NCBI GenBank assembly: GCA_021443335.1
Contig: JABUUE010000002.1
Location: 63,803 to 123,831 of the forward strand
DNA length: 60,029 nucleotides
From: Bacteroidaceae bacterium
Lineage (GTDB): Bacteria; Bacteroidota; Bacteroidia; Bacteroidales; Bacteroidaceae
Reading direction: 5' to 3'
The notes below the pieces were generated by a model. The model ran no database searches, had not been told where the DNA came from, and saw only the letters and a program-made list of their open reading frames with translations. The stretch's first letter is position 1. Each line of letters starts with the position of its first letter. A program made the translations under genes and the position numbers. This document shows, one piece after another, positions 19,131 to 27,466 of this stretch.

Positions 19131-20129
19131 TTAGGTTATTTGTTTAATTCTTTTTTCCAGTTTGTTTTGTGGCAGACACAAGAAGCCCATAACTCCTAAC
19201 ACCACCACGAGCAAGGTTTGTACGGTGTGAACAACAAGTACGAAAGCGAGTGCGCTCGTCTCTGCCACACCATAAAGCACTAACATTGTCTTTACCGCAA
19301 AATGCCAAGGTCCTGCACCATTAGGTGTTGGCACGATAACCGCCACTGTTCCAACGATAAATGTCACTAACGCTGCGTCGATGCCAAGGTTTGATGTAAA
19401 GTCGAAACAGAAGAAAGTCAGGTAGTAATGAAGGAAATAACTAACCCAAATGGCAAGACTGTAGAAGATGAATAACTTCACATTCTTCACATTTTTCAGC
19501 GACATTACACCTTCTTTTATTCCGTTGACTGATGTCTTGACTTTATCGTAAAATACAATGTGCTTGCGGAATATCCATAAACTTACAAGTGCGGCAATAC
19601 CACAGATGAGAGTCACCACCCAGCCTGTTGCTGTGAACATAGTGAAGATAGTGTCGAGTTTCGTGCCTGTCCTGGAGAAGAACGAGGTGAAAACAGGCAT
19701 TTGCGAAAGCAAAATGACAGTTGTCATAATGCCCATTATCAGAGTGTCAACTGCTCTTTCGGTAACTACTGTGCCAAGTGATTTCGTAAAAGAGATGCCG
19801 TCACAGCGTTTGAGTATGGCGCAGCGCGAGAATTCCCCGATTCTTGGTATTACAAGTGATGCGGCGTATGATATGAAGATGGAATAGATTGCGGTTTTTG
19901 TTCGTGGCTTTTCGTCCAATGGTTCAAGAACCTGCTTCCATCTCCAGGCTCGGAACATTTGTGCGAGTATGCCAAAGGGAAAAGAGAGAATCATCCACCA
20001 CCAATTCATCTCTTCCAGAAACATATGTTTGAGACTGGAGAAATCGGTGTTGCGATACATCCAATAGAGTATTCCTCCACCCAAAATGAGCGGCAATACT
20101 ATCTTCAATATTCTTTGTAATACTTGCAT
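19131..20129 (-). CDS. Flippase-like integral membrane protein (LPG synthase TM/UPF0104 type)
   Basis: About 332 residues with seven to eight membrane helices. The family fold (PF03706) is the transmembrane part of lysylphosphatidylglycerol synthase. Seen here are FRNxD-like YRNTDFSS, ISYAASLVIPRIGEFSRCAIL, TVVTERAVDTLIM and VPTPNGAGPWHF. There is no C-terminal synthase domain, so it is a lipid flippase-like protein of unknown substrate. I choose the ATG at 20129 (MQVLQRILKIVLPL) over the in-frame start at 20168, because a consensus promoter at 20145-20138 lies between them. Confidence 0.85.
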   Translation of the reverse strand: MQVLQRILKIVLPLILGGGILYWMYRNTDFSSLKHMFLEEMNWWWMILSFPFGILAQMFRAWRWKQVLEPLDEKPRTKTAIYSIFISYAASLVIPRIGEFSRCAILKRCDGISFTKSLGTVVTERAVDTLIMGIMTTVILLSQMPVFTSFFSRTGTKLDTIFTMFTATGWVVTLICGIAALVSLWIFRKHIVFYDKVKTSVNGIKEGVMSLKNVKNVKLFIFYSLAIWVSYFLHYYLTFFCFDFTSNLGIDAALVTFIVGTVAVIVPTPNGAGPWHFAVKTMLVLYGVAETSALAFVLVVHTVQTLLVVVLGVMGFLCLPQNKLEKRIKQIT

Positions 20130-20137
20130 TTTGGGTG

Positions 20138-20169
20138 CAAAGTTACGATTAAGCGAGTGAAAATGCAAA
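20138..20169 (-). promoter_or_regulatory. Promoter of the flippase-pepD-queC transcript
   Basis: TTTG (20169-20166), a 20-base spacer and TAACTTTG (20145-20138) on the minus strand. Only eight bases separate the box from the ATG at 20129, so the mRNA should be nearly leaderless. Confidence 0.8.
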
Positions 20170-20264
20170 TAAAGTTTACTTTAATTTGCTTTTCCGAGTG
20201 CAAGTAATTTATGTAAAGTTACGATTAAGCGAGTGAAAATGCAAATAAAGTTTACTTTAATTTG
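20139..20264. repeat. Perfect 50-bp direct repeat carrying a duplicated promoter
   Basis: Copies at 20139-20188 and 20215-20264 are identical over 50 bases and 76 bases apart. On the minus strand each carries TTTG, a 20-base spacer and a TAACTTT -7 box. The gene-proximal copy keeps TAACTTTG; the distal copy reads TAACTTTA because the base after the repeat differs. Confidence 0.95.
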
Positions 20265-20380
20265 TTTTTACTTCCTTTCATTCTGTGATATCATCTCTTA
20301 TTTTGGGTGACAAACGGGTATTTTCAAATTAGGCATAAATGTAGTTACCCTTATTTTGAGGTTTAAGAAAGTTCTGAGTG

Positions 20381-20413
20381 CAAAAAGAAAGAGCCATACA
20401 AATTGTATGACTC
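20381..20413 (-). terminator. Terminator of fba
   Basis: An 11-bp stem, GAGTCATACAA / TTGTATGGCTC with one mismatch on the minus strand, followed by TTTCTTTTTG. Confidence 0.85.
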
Positions 20414-20443
20414 CTTCAATATAATATAAAGTGTGAGATTTTA

Positions 20444-21439
20444 TTATGCGAGGTTATCGTTTGAACCGAGAACATTGATAATCTTGTGCTTGTACATCTT
20501 CTCCATTTCGTCGCGAGCAGGACCGCAGTACTTGCGTGGGTCGAACTCTGCTGGCTTCTCAGCGAGAACCTTGCGAACAGCAGCAGTGAAGGCGAGACGA
20601 GAGTCAGAGTCGATGTTAATCTTGCAAACAGCGCTCTTAGAAGCCTTGCGAAGCTGCTCCTCTGGGATACCGATAGCGTTAGGAAGGTTGCCGCCGTACT
20701 GGTTGCACATGTCAACATACTCCTGTGGTACAGAAGAAGAACCGTGAAGTACGATTGGGAAACCAGGAAGCTGCTCCATGATAGCGTCAAGAACATCGAA
20801 TGCCAATGGAGGAGGAACGAGCTTGCCTTCTGCGTTGCGTGTGCACTGCTCTGGAGTGAACTTGTATGCACCGTGAGAAGTGCCGATAGAGATAGCGAGA
20901 GAGTCGCAACCAGTCTTTGTAACGAAGTCAACAACCTCTTCTGGCTTTGTATAGTGAGATTCTGCAGCAGAAACTTCATCCTCAACACCTGCGAGTACAC
21001 CAAGCTCACCTTCTACTGTTACGTCGTGAGCGTGAGCATATTCTACAACCTTCTTTGTAAGAGCAACATTCTCGTCGTATGGAAGGTGAGATCCGTCAAT
21101 CATTACTGAAGAGAAACCCATGTCAACACAGCTCTTGCAAAGCTCAAAGCTATCACCATGGTCGAGGTGGAGAACAACTTCTGGTTTTGCGCAGCCAAGT
21201 TCCTTTGCATACTCAACAGCACCCTGTGCCATGTACTGGAGGAGAGTCTGGTTAGCATAGTTACGAGCACCCTTAGACACCTGAAGGATTACTGGTGACT
21301 TTGTCTCTGCAGCAGCCTTGATTATAGCCTGCAGCTGCTCCATGTTGTTGAAGTTGAAAGCAGGAACAGCCCAACCTCCGTTGATTGCTCTCTTGAACAT
21401 TTCACGAGTGTTCACGAGTCCTAATGATTTGTAGTCCAT
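20444..21439 (-). CDS. fba: Class II fructose-bisphosphate aldolase
   Basis: A zinc-dependent glycolytic aldolase, 331 residues. VVLHLDHGDSFELCK holds the catalytic aspartate and a zinc histidine, SVMIDGSHLPYDEN follows, then the phosphate/zinc segment ISIGTSHGAYKF and VLHGSSSVP. It lies 38 bases after the GNAT acyltransferase gene with no clear promoter in the gap, so it may be transcribed with it. A strong terminator follows. Confidence 0.95.
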   Translation of the reverse strand: MDYKSLGLVNTREMFKRAINGGWAVPAFNFNNMEQLQAIIKAAAETKSPVILQVSKGARNYANQTLLQYMAQGAVEYAKELGCAKPEVVLHLDHGDSFELCKSCVDMGFSSVMIDGSHLPYDENVALTKKVVEYAHAHDVTVEGELGVLAGVEDEVSAAESHYTKPEEVVDFVTKTGCDSLAISIGTSHGAYKFTPEQCTRNAEGKLVPPPLAFDVLDAIMEQLPGFPIVLHGSSSVPQEYVDMCNQYGGNLPNAIGIPEEQLRKASKSAVCKINIDSDSRLAFTAAVRKVLAEKPAEFDPRKYCGPARDEMEKMYKHKIINVLGSNDNLA

Positions 21440-21477
21440 AAGAATTGTTTTTAATAGTTAATATTTATAGTCTATTG

Positions 21478-22476
21478 TTATACTTCGTCTTTCTTCTTGT
21501 AGAAAATCTTGTTTGCGCCAGATGTTATTTTTAGTTCGTCTCGGTGTTCTTTCATGAATGTGTCGATATGACGAACTCGCTTAGGCTCAAAGATTTCATC
21601 TATAGAGATGAGTATTCCTGTTTCTTCAACCTCGCCAAAGCCATCATTGATGGCTGTGCCAAACATCCTCATTGTTGGCGACAGGTTCATATAGGCATTC
21701 ACCAGTGGCGGAATATTATATCCCATGCCGCGCACAGCTCCGTTTAATATTCTGTAGTCTTCTTTGAAATCTCTTCCTTGGAACACTTCTGCAAGTTCAT
21801 TAAGGTTTGTCTCAATTTCAAGTGGATGCATCGGGATGACAAGGTTGTCGGGGTCGTTGAAATGTTTCTTCAGAAAGTAAAGTATCATGTCTCTGCCCCT
21901 ACGAACATAAGACGGATACATGGTCATCTTGCCAAAGAAATATTTTACATTGGGCTTTATTACCGTCAGGGCTCCAAGTCCATCCCAAAGGTTGTCAAGT
22001 GCGAAGAGGCTTTTTGTACCCATTTTGCTGCTCTGGTATTCAAGGGTGACAAATGAACGACCTAACTCAATCGTCAACGGAAGATAGTTTTCAATAAACT
22101 CTTCTGAGAACTTGAACATGTGGCTTGTGGCGAGTATTGGCTGATGGTTTTCGTCAAAGTCCACATCTGTTCCAAGGATATATCGGTAGCCTCCAATGAT
22201 TTCCTCCTCTTGTGGATTCCATACAATGAGTTGTTTGTAGCAGTTCTCGCATGTGTCAAACTCATCAAGGTCAAGTTCTTTGCCAGTTCCTCCCCCTGCT
22301 TCACGGAAAGCAATCTCTCGCAAACGTCCAATCTCGCGAACTGTGTTTGGAGAATCGTGATAGGTAACGATGTATATCTCATTGTTACTTTTGTTTGTTA
22401 ATCGCAATTGTTTGTCCGGTGTGAGCTCCGCTTTTAAAAGAGCTTTGTCCACAGGAGCGATTATTTGCTGTTCCAT
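21478..22476 (-). CDS. glsB: GNAT N-acyltransferase, GlsB/OlsB type (glycine-lipid synthesis)
   Basis: 332 residues. The OlsB-like acyltransferase fold (PF13444-type) is marked by LREIAFREAGGGTGKELDLD, EEEIIGGYRYILG and ELGRSFVTLEYQ. In Bacteroides thetaiotaomicron, adjacent glsB and glsA genes make glycine lipids: GlsB N-acylates glycine and GlsA O-acylates the product. The pair is conserved here with a 12-base gap, which supports the call. The C-terminal ~100 residues extend beyond the core fold. Confidence 0.85.
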   Translation of the reverse strand: MEQQIIAPVDKALLKAELTPDKQLRLTNKSNNEIYIVTYHDSPNTVREIGRLREIAFREAGGGTGKELDLDEFDTCENCYKQLIVWNPQEEEIIGGYRYILGTDVDFDENHQPILATSHMFKFSEEFIENYLPLTIELGRSFVTLEYQSSKMGTKSLFALDNLWDGLGALTVIKPNVKYFFGKMTMYPSYVRRGRDMILYFLKKHFNDPDNLVIPMHPLEIETNLNELAEVFQGRDFKEDYRILNGAVRGMGYNIPPLVNAYMNLSPTMRMFGTAINDGFGEVEETGILISIDEIFEPKRVRHIDTFMKEHRDELKITSGANKIFYKKKDEV

Positions 22477-22488
22477 ATTGTGTGAGAG

Positions 22489-23310
22489 TTATAATTCGTA
22501 AACTTGCTGCCTTACATATTGTGCCCATTCAATAGGAGACTTTGATTTGTCGAATGTCTGCCAAGGGATAGGTTTTCCTATTGTGACTTCAAATGTTTTG
22601 TGTACGTTTTTGTACATCTCGTCAACGAGAAAAAGCATTGCGGGATTAAATTTCAGCTTTAACATTTTTGCAATGTTGGCAATGCGATAGAACTTTTCTG
22701 AGTTTAAGCCCGAGAAATGGATTGGCACTATATCTCGCTGGTTTTGTACGCTTTTTACAATGAAAGTCTTAGACCATGGCAAGTCTTGAACTTTGCCGTC
22801 TATTTTTCGTGAGCATAGACCTGCGGGAAACATCAATATGTGGTTGCCGCTTTTGAAACCTTCGTTTACAATACGAGGAAAATCCCTGCTCTGACTACCA
22901 GTCTTGTTTATAGGAATGCATAGTGGCGCTAATCCAGGCAGGTTCATCAAGAGGTCGTTGACCAGATAGCGGAAGCGGCTGTTATAGTGTCGTCCAATAA
23001 TGGAACCAAGGGCAACACCGTCAACACCTCCTAAAGGGTGGTTGCTGACGAAGGTATAAAGTTTGCCGTTACTGTCGTCAGGCAGATTTTCTTTTCCTTT
23101 GATGATAATGTTTGCGTCAAGGTATTTTAGACAATCCTCAAGCCATTCTGTTCCTGTTAGGTTTCTGCTTTCCCAGAGATATTTGTTCACTTCGTCCTCA
23201 TGAATGATATTCTTAAGCCATTTTACAAGGAAAGAAGGGACAAGGCGGGACTTCTCTCCAAGTTTGTCTTGGAGTATTTTGTTAATGTCTATGGTTTTCT
23301 CTGTTATCAC
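22489..23310 (-). CDS. glsA: PlsC-type O-acyltransferase, GlsA type (glycine-lipid synthesis)
   Basis: About 273 residues. The acyltransferase HX4D motif is NHPLGGVD, followed by NDLLMNLPGLAPLCIPINKTG and the substrate motif MFPAGLCSRK. No multi-pass membrane region is seen; attachment is probably peripheral. The start is uncertain: the longest frame begins at a TTG (23364) inside the -7 box. Alternatives are TTG 23340 and GTG 23310 (MITEKTIDINK). I prefer 23310 because homologues start just before the TIDINK-like segment. It is paired with glsB downstream. Confidence 0.82.
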   Translation of the reverse strand: MITEKTIDINKILQDKLGEKSRLVPSFLVKWLKNIIHEDEVNKYLWESRNLTGTEWLEDCLKYLDANIIIKGKENLPDDSNGKLYTFVSNHPLGGVDGVALGSIIGRHYNSRFRYLVNDLLMNLPGLAPLCIPINKTGSQSRDFPRIVNEGFKSGNHILMFPAGLCSRKIDGKVQDLPWSKTFIVKSVQNQRDIVPIHFSGLNSEKFYRIANIAKMLKLKFNPAMLFLVDEMYKNVHKTFEVTIGKPIPWQTFDKSKSPIEWAQYVRQQVYEL

Positions 23311-23361
23311 TGTTCTCGTTGAAATTTCTTGTTCCCTCAACAGAATGTGTATTATTGGGTG

Positions 23362-23369
23362 CAAAATTA
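23362..23369 (-). promoter_or_regulatory. Promoter -7 box of the glsA-glsB group
   Basis: The minus strand reads TAATTTTG followed by CACCC. No good TTTG is visible at -33. Confidence 0.6.
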
Positions 23370-23446
23370 CATAAATAAATTGTTATTTTATATCGGTAAG
23401 GCAAAAAAAATAACAATTAAGAGGATTTTTTTCGTTCCTGAAACGA

Positions 23447-24703
23447 TTATTTGACGATAATCTTTACGAGGTCTATCTTTGTGGCTGACTTTTTGAGTAC
23501 TTTAAGTAGATATTTCCCAACAGTGATATCTTCGTTAACAGCGGGAAAGCCTTGATGAGTGTGAAGTATCAAACCAGCTACAGTCATATATTCCTCTGCT
23601 TCAGGAAGCTCTAAATCGAAAAGTTCGTTTATGTTGTCTATCTCTTGGCGTGCGGACACAATGTATTCTGTGTCAGACACTTTCTTCGCCAGTAGATTTG
23701 ACTTGTCATGCTCGTCTTCAATCTCTCCGAAGATTTCCTCGCAGATGTCTTCAAGGGAAACAATTCCTGCTGTACCTCCAAACTCATCGACTACAACGCC
23801 AAGCGATTTCTTCTGTGAAAGGAATATTTGCATCAGTTTTCTTGCCGGCATAGTCTCTGGTACAAATGGCATTGTGCGGATATTGTTTTGCCATTCGTCG
23901 CCGTCTCTTTGCTTGAACATCTCTGACGAATGGATGTAGCCGATTATATGGTCTATGTCGCCCTTGTAAACAACCACTTTTGATTTTCCTGTTTGGATGA
24001 ATTCCTGATGCAGTTCGTCAAGCGACGCAAGGTTTGGTACGGCGCAAACCTCTGTTCTCGGAACCATACAGTCGCGCACTTTTATCTCGCTCAAATCCAA
24101 TGCGTTTTGGAAGAAGTTCAGTGTGCGTGCGGAGTCATCTGCATTTTCTATACTCTCTTGGACAAGGTTGTCAAGGTCAATCTTTGAGAATTCCTCGTTG
24201 GCATCGTCCTTGTTCATCTTGATGCCGCACATTTTCATTATGCCTTTTGACAGGATTGTGCAGAAGTGAGAAATCGGATATAGGATAATGTAGCATAGAT
24301 ATGCTGGAATTGCGAATATTGTCAGCAATCTGTTTGGCTGACTTTTAAAGAGCATTTTGGGAAGAAATTCTCCCGTAAAAAGAACTATTATGGTGGAAAG
24401 TATAGTGTCTAAGGCGACAGCGAGAGCGGGGTCACTCTGTGCAATACTTGCAAAAATGGTAGAGTCAAACAGTTTCGCAATCAGAATACCATAAATGACA
24501 AGAGTGATGTTGTTGCCCACAAGCATCGTTGACACAAAGTTGTTGGGATGCTTGAAGAACACCGAGAGTGGGCGTGCAGCAAGTCCTGCGTTCTTTGTGT
24601 CCATTTCTGCCTGCATTCTGTTGCTTGAGACAAAGGCAATCTCCATTCCAGAGAAAAATGCGGAAAAGCAGAGCGAGATTATTATGAATATTATGAGTTG
24701 CAA
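23447..24703 (-). CDS. CNNM/CorC-type membrane protein with CBS pair
   Basis: 418 residues. Residues 1-~190 are the DUF21/CNNM membrane domain, starting with IIISLCFSAFFSGMEIAFVSSNR and containing STMLVGNNITLVIYG. Two CBS domains (about 200-330) include VRDCMVPRTEV and LGVVVDEFGGTAGIVSLEDI. The C-terminal CorC/HlyC domain (about 340-418) contains YMTVAGLILHTHQGFP. The family is implicated in Mg/Co handling; gliding bacteria have a related GldE. It ends the coaX-OMP-lptC group, 24 bases after lptC. Confidence 0.9.
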   Translation of the reverse strand: MQLIIFIIISLCFSAFFSGMEIAFVSSNRMQAEMDTKNAGLAARPLSVFFKHPNNFVSTMLVGNNITLVIYGILIAKLFDSTIFASIAQSDPALAVALDTILSTIIVLFTGEFLPKMLFKSQPNRLLTIFAIPAYLCYIILYPISHFCTILSKGIMKMCGIKMNKDDANEEFSKIDLDNLVQESIENADDSARTLNFFQNALDLSEIKVRDCMVPRTEVCAVPNLASLDELHQEFIQTGKSKVVVYKGDIDHIIGYIHSSEMFKQRDGDEWQNNIRTMPFVPETMPARKLMQIFLSQKKSLGVVVDEFGGTAGIVSLEDICEEIFGEIEDEHDKSNLLAKKVSDTEYIVSARQEIDNINELFDLELPEAEEYMTVAGLILHTHQGFPAVNEDITVGKYLLKVLKKSATKIDLVKIIVK

Positions 24704-24727
24704 AGTTTATGTTTCTGCGTTAATATG

Positions 24728-25396
24728 TTAACCTTCAGTATTTGAAGGAATATATGTCTTGACAGGCGTTGACGGTGAACGGAATTGTTGACGTTTTACG
24801 CTGTCTGGTTGGTTGTTGAGTGAGTCTGTTTTCGAGTCGCGCATATCTCCTGCACGGAAATAGCCTTTGGAGTTGTCCACGATATAGTGGTTTAGTCGTC
24901 CCATATTGTCTGGCTCATCGCTTTCAAAATGAGTTCCTTCCATGTGTCTGTCTGGGGTGGTCAACTTGGAGTATTTGTAACTGTAGAGTTTCCTGTTGTA
25001 TTGGTCCCAGAACAATTCTTCGCTTGAGAATCTCGTACCGTTAGTAGTGCGTATCTTTACATTTCCGCGAAGTTCCCATACTCTTGTTTCGTCGTAATAC
25101 CACGCTGTGTCACTTTCTATGAAAACCTGCACATGAAACTGCTGGTCAAATTGCTCAAAGAAAAGTCCCTTGTCGAAATATGTGAAGCTTGGGTGCTTGA
25201 CAGTATTCATTTCACACCGTTCTGCAACCATGCGATACTTTATCACACCAGAGTCTGAAATCAGTGTGTTAATTCCCCAACTTATCATCATTGATGCAGA
25301 GTCTTTGTCGTTAACGGCTGGGGCTGAGTGGTCTTTCTCTTTGCTGCATGCAAGGAGAAAAGAGAAGAGCAGGAGAATTATAGGTAAATGTCGCAT
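24728..25396 (-). CDS. lptC: LptC, periplasmic/inner-membrane component of LPS export
   Basis: 222 residues. The N-terminus MRHLPIILLLFSFLLACS looks like a lipoprotein signal with cysteine at 17. The beta-jellyroll core has YRMVAERCEMN, YFDKGLFFEQFD, YYDETRVWELRGNVKI and RFSSEELFWDQYNRKLYS, typical of LptC. It would pass LPS from the LptBFG complex to LptA. It begins five bases after the outer-membrane protein gene. Confidence 0.88.
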   Translation of the reverse strand: MRHLPIILLLFSFLLACSKEKDHSAPAVNDKDSASMMISWGINTLISDSGVIKYRMVAERCEMNTVKHPSFTYFDKGLFFEQFDQQFHVQVFIESDTAWYYDETRVWELRGNVKIRTTNGTRFSSEELFWDQYNRKLYSYKYSKLTTPDRHMEGTHFESDEPDNMGRLNHYIVDNSKGYFRAGDMRDSKTDSLNNQPDSVKRQQFRSPSTPVKTYIPSNTEG

Positions 25397-25401
25397 TTGT
25401 T

Positions 25402-26727
25402 TTATTCAACCTTCCACTTCATAAACCAACGCTCGTTGAAGGTAAATCCAATCTTCAGGCGGAAAGTGTTCTCTTTTATCAGGCTTGCTGCCTCTGTGTT
25501 TACCCATTGGAACGCAACGTTCACGATAGAGCGGTTATTGTAGCCATTGATTATAGGAATGGCAAGTCCAGCGCTTACACTTATTTCCCTTGGACCCTTG
25601 TTTGAACCTATATTATAATATGGTGTAGTGTAAGATGCTCCAAGACGGTAGCGTATTCTGTCGAAGAAGTTGCGGCTCATGTCGTTGTAGCAGTATTCAC
25701 CGCCGATAGCCAGTCTCTTGCGGTCAACGAAATAATTGTCGCTCATGACAAAACCTTTTGTTCCGTTGTTGCCCTCCTTGAATACAGGATATTTCAGATA
25801 GCTCCATTTCTGGAGACTTGCGTCAACTCCGATACGCCATTTGCTGCCGTGTTGATATGAAATACCGGCGCCGAATGTGTGAGGGATAGAGAAAGCATTC
25901 TGTGCTACATATTTTACTGTGTCCAGTTCGCTTGTCGCCGTTGTAGTGTGTATGTAGTACAGATTCTGGTCGGCATTGAGTTTGTGTCCAAAACCGTATG
26001 TTCCTCCCAATGTGAGTTGGTCTCTTTTGCCTATAGGTATCATGACCTGAAGACCAGCGTCCAGCTTGTATGAGCTTATGTTTATTTCATAACTCTTAGT
26101 ATATTTGTCGGTTGTCTCGTCTGCAGATGTGTTATAAACATATCTGTCTATGTCTCCGTGAAAATATGCTCCGTTGGCACCGATAGACACATACTTGACA
26201 GGACTCCATCCGAATCCAACGTAATATTGCTGAATACCGCCTTGGCGAGCGTGGTAATAGTTGGCGTATTGCTGTGTAGGATTGTCGTTAATGTACTTTA
26301 TTTCCTTGTAGTCATAGCCTACTTGAGAATATGGTTGGAAACCGAAACTTACACCCAATCCTTTTGTCACACGGAACAAGGCTACTACATAATCAATACA
26401 TGCGGATTTCCTGTTTATCTTGTTTCCGTTTTGAGAGAAGTTTGTGATTTGGCCTGACACTCCAGCGTCAAATATGAACGACAGTGAGTCAACGGCCGAG
26501 TAACTTGCAGGGTTTCCTGTGTTCACGTCAGCGTGACCGCGCATACCGATTGATATGTTGTTCATGCCGGCATTAAAGCCTGTTTGAGGTTCTGAAAGTA
26601 ATCCCAAACCCATTTGTGAGTATGGTGAAAGCGTTCCACTTGGAGTGTCTGATTCTTTCTGGGCGTTTGCGCTTGTTGCGACTATTATGAGTGCCAGAGA
26701 AAGGATGATATATTGGATTTTTTTCAT
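25402..26727 (-). CDS. Outer membrane beta-barrel protein of unknown function
   Basis: 442 residues. The start is placed at 26727 (MKKIQYIILSLALIIVATSANA, a signal peptide); the longer frame from 26790 would run inside coaX. The mature protein is made of alternating hydrophobic and aromatic strands, with a LSPYSQMGLGLL segment near the N-terminus and a C-terminal strand ending in aromatic residues (NERWFMKWKVE). It resembles FadL/PorV-like Bacteroidetes outer-membrane proteins, but the substrate cannot be told. It lies between coaX and lptC, pointing to envelope biogenesis. Confidence 0.8.
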   Translation of the reverse strand: MKKIQYIILSLALIIVATSANAQKESDTPSGTLSPYSQMGLGLLSEPQTGFNAGMNNISIGMRGHADVNTGNPASYSAVDSLSFIFDAGVSGQITNFSQNGNKINRKSACIDYVVALFRVTKGLGVSFGFQPYSQVGYDYKEIKYINDNPTQQYANYYHARQGGIQQYYVGFGWSPVKYVSIGANGAYFHGDIDRYVYNTSADETTDKYTKSYEINISSYKLDAGLQVMIPIGKRDQLTLGGTYGFGHKLNADQNLYYIHTTTATSELDTVKYVAQNAFSIPHTFGAGISYQHGSKWRIGVDASLQKWSYLKYPVFKEGNNGTKGFVMSDNYFVDRKRLAIGGEYCYNDMSRNFFDRIRYRLGASYTTPYYNIGSNKGPREISVSAGLAIPIINGYNNRSIVNVAFQWVNTEAASLIKENTFRLKIGFTFNERWFMKWKVE

Positions 26728-26731
26728 ATTT

Positions 26732-27466
26732 TTAATGGAGGTTGTTAAGTATCTCGTTGATACCTCTTTCCACAAGAAAATCGTCGGCAAAGGTACGGAT
26801 ATTATTTGAAATATGCAACTCTTTTGCCCCTCCGCCTGTTAAATATACCTTAAGATTGCTGAATTTCTTCTGAAAATAGCTTATTGTGCCTTCTATTTCG
26901 TAGGAAACACCGCGCAAAACGCCACTTCTCATAGCCGTTTCTGTCGATGTTCCAAGTTCTGGAACATCGCCTTCGGCAAACACTTTCGGCAAGCTTTTCG
27001 TATATGCGTGCATGGCTCTCAGGCGCATATTGATGCCTGGAGATATATTACCTCCAAGATAGGCGTTGCCTACGGTAAGGTCTAAGGTGATGCATGTGCC
27101 AACATCTATGACCATGATGTTCTCTTCTCCGGGCGAGAGGCTCTTGGCTCCTATTATTGCCGCTATGCGGTCAATGCCAAGAGTGTGTGGGGTGGAGTAG
27201 CGGTTCTCTATCACGGTTTCGGGAATATCCGATACTGTGATAAGGTGTAGTTTTGTCTTTGAACCGTTGATAACCTTTTGAAGTGCTCCCGAAATGTGTC
27301 CCACTACGGCGTAAGCGCCTCTGTCTGCGGGATGTTCTTCAAGGAAATGTTGAAACAATGGGATATCACTGTGGCGGAAATGTTCACTCTTTTCCACAGT
27401 GTCACCATTGAAAAGCGTCGCCTTTACAAAGGTGTTTCCAACATCTAATATGATTGTTTTCATCAA
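26732..27466 (-). CDS. coaX: Type III pantothenate kinase
   Basis: First step of coenzyme A synthesis, by the K+-dependent, feedback-insensitive type. 244 residues. ASKHA-fold motifs: ILDVGNTFVKATLF (phosphate 1), THTLGIDR-like TPHTLGIDRIAA, VIDVGTCITLDL (phosphate 2) and GGNISPGINMRLRA, and LTGGGAKEL (adenosine). It starts four bases inside the end of dnaB. Confidence 0.94.
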   Translation of the reverse strand: MMKTIILDVGNTFVKATLFNGDTVEKSEHFRHSDIPLFQHFLEEHPADRGAYAVVGHISGALQKVINGSKTKLHLITVSDIPETVIENRYSTPHTLGIDRIAAIIGAKSLSPGEENIMVIDVGTCITLDLTVGNAYLGGNISPGINMRLRAMHAYTKSLPKVFAEGDVPELGTSTETAMRSGVLRGVSYEIEGTISYFQKKFSNLKVYLTGGGAKELHISNNIRTFADDFLVERGINEILNNLH

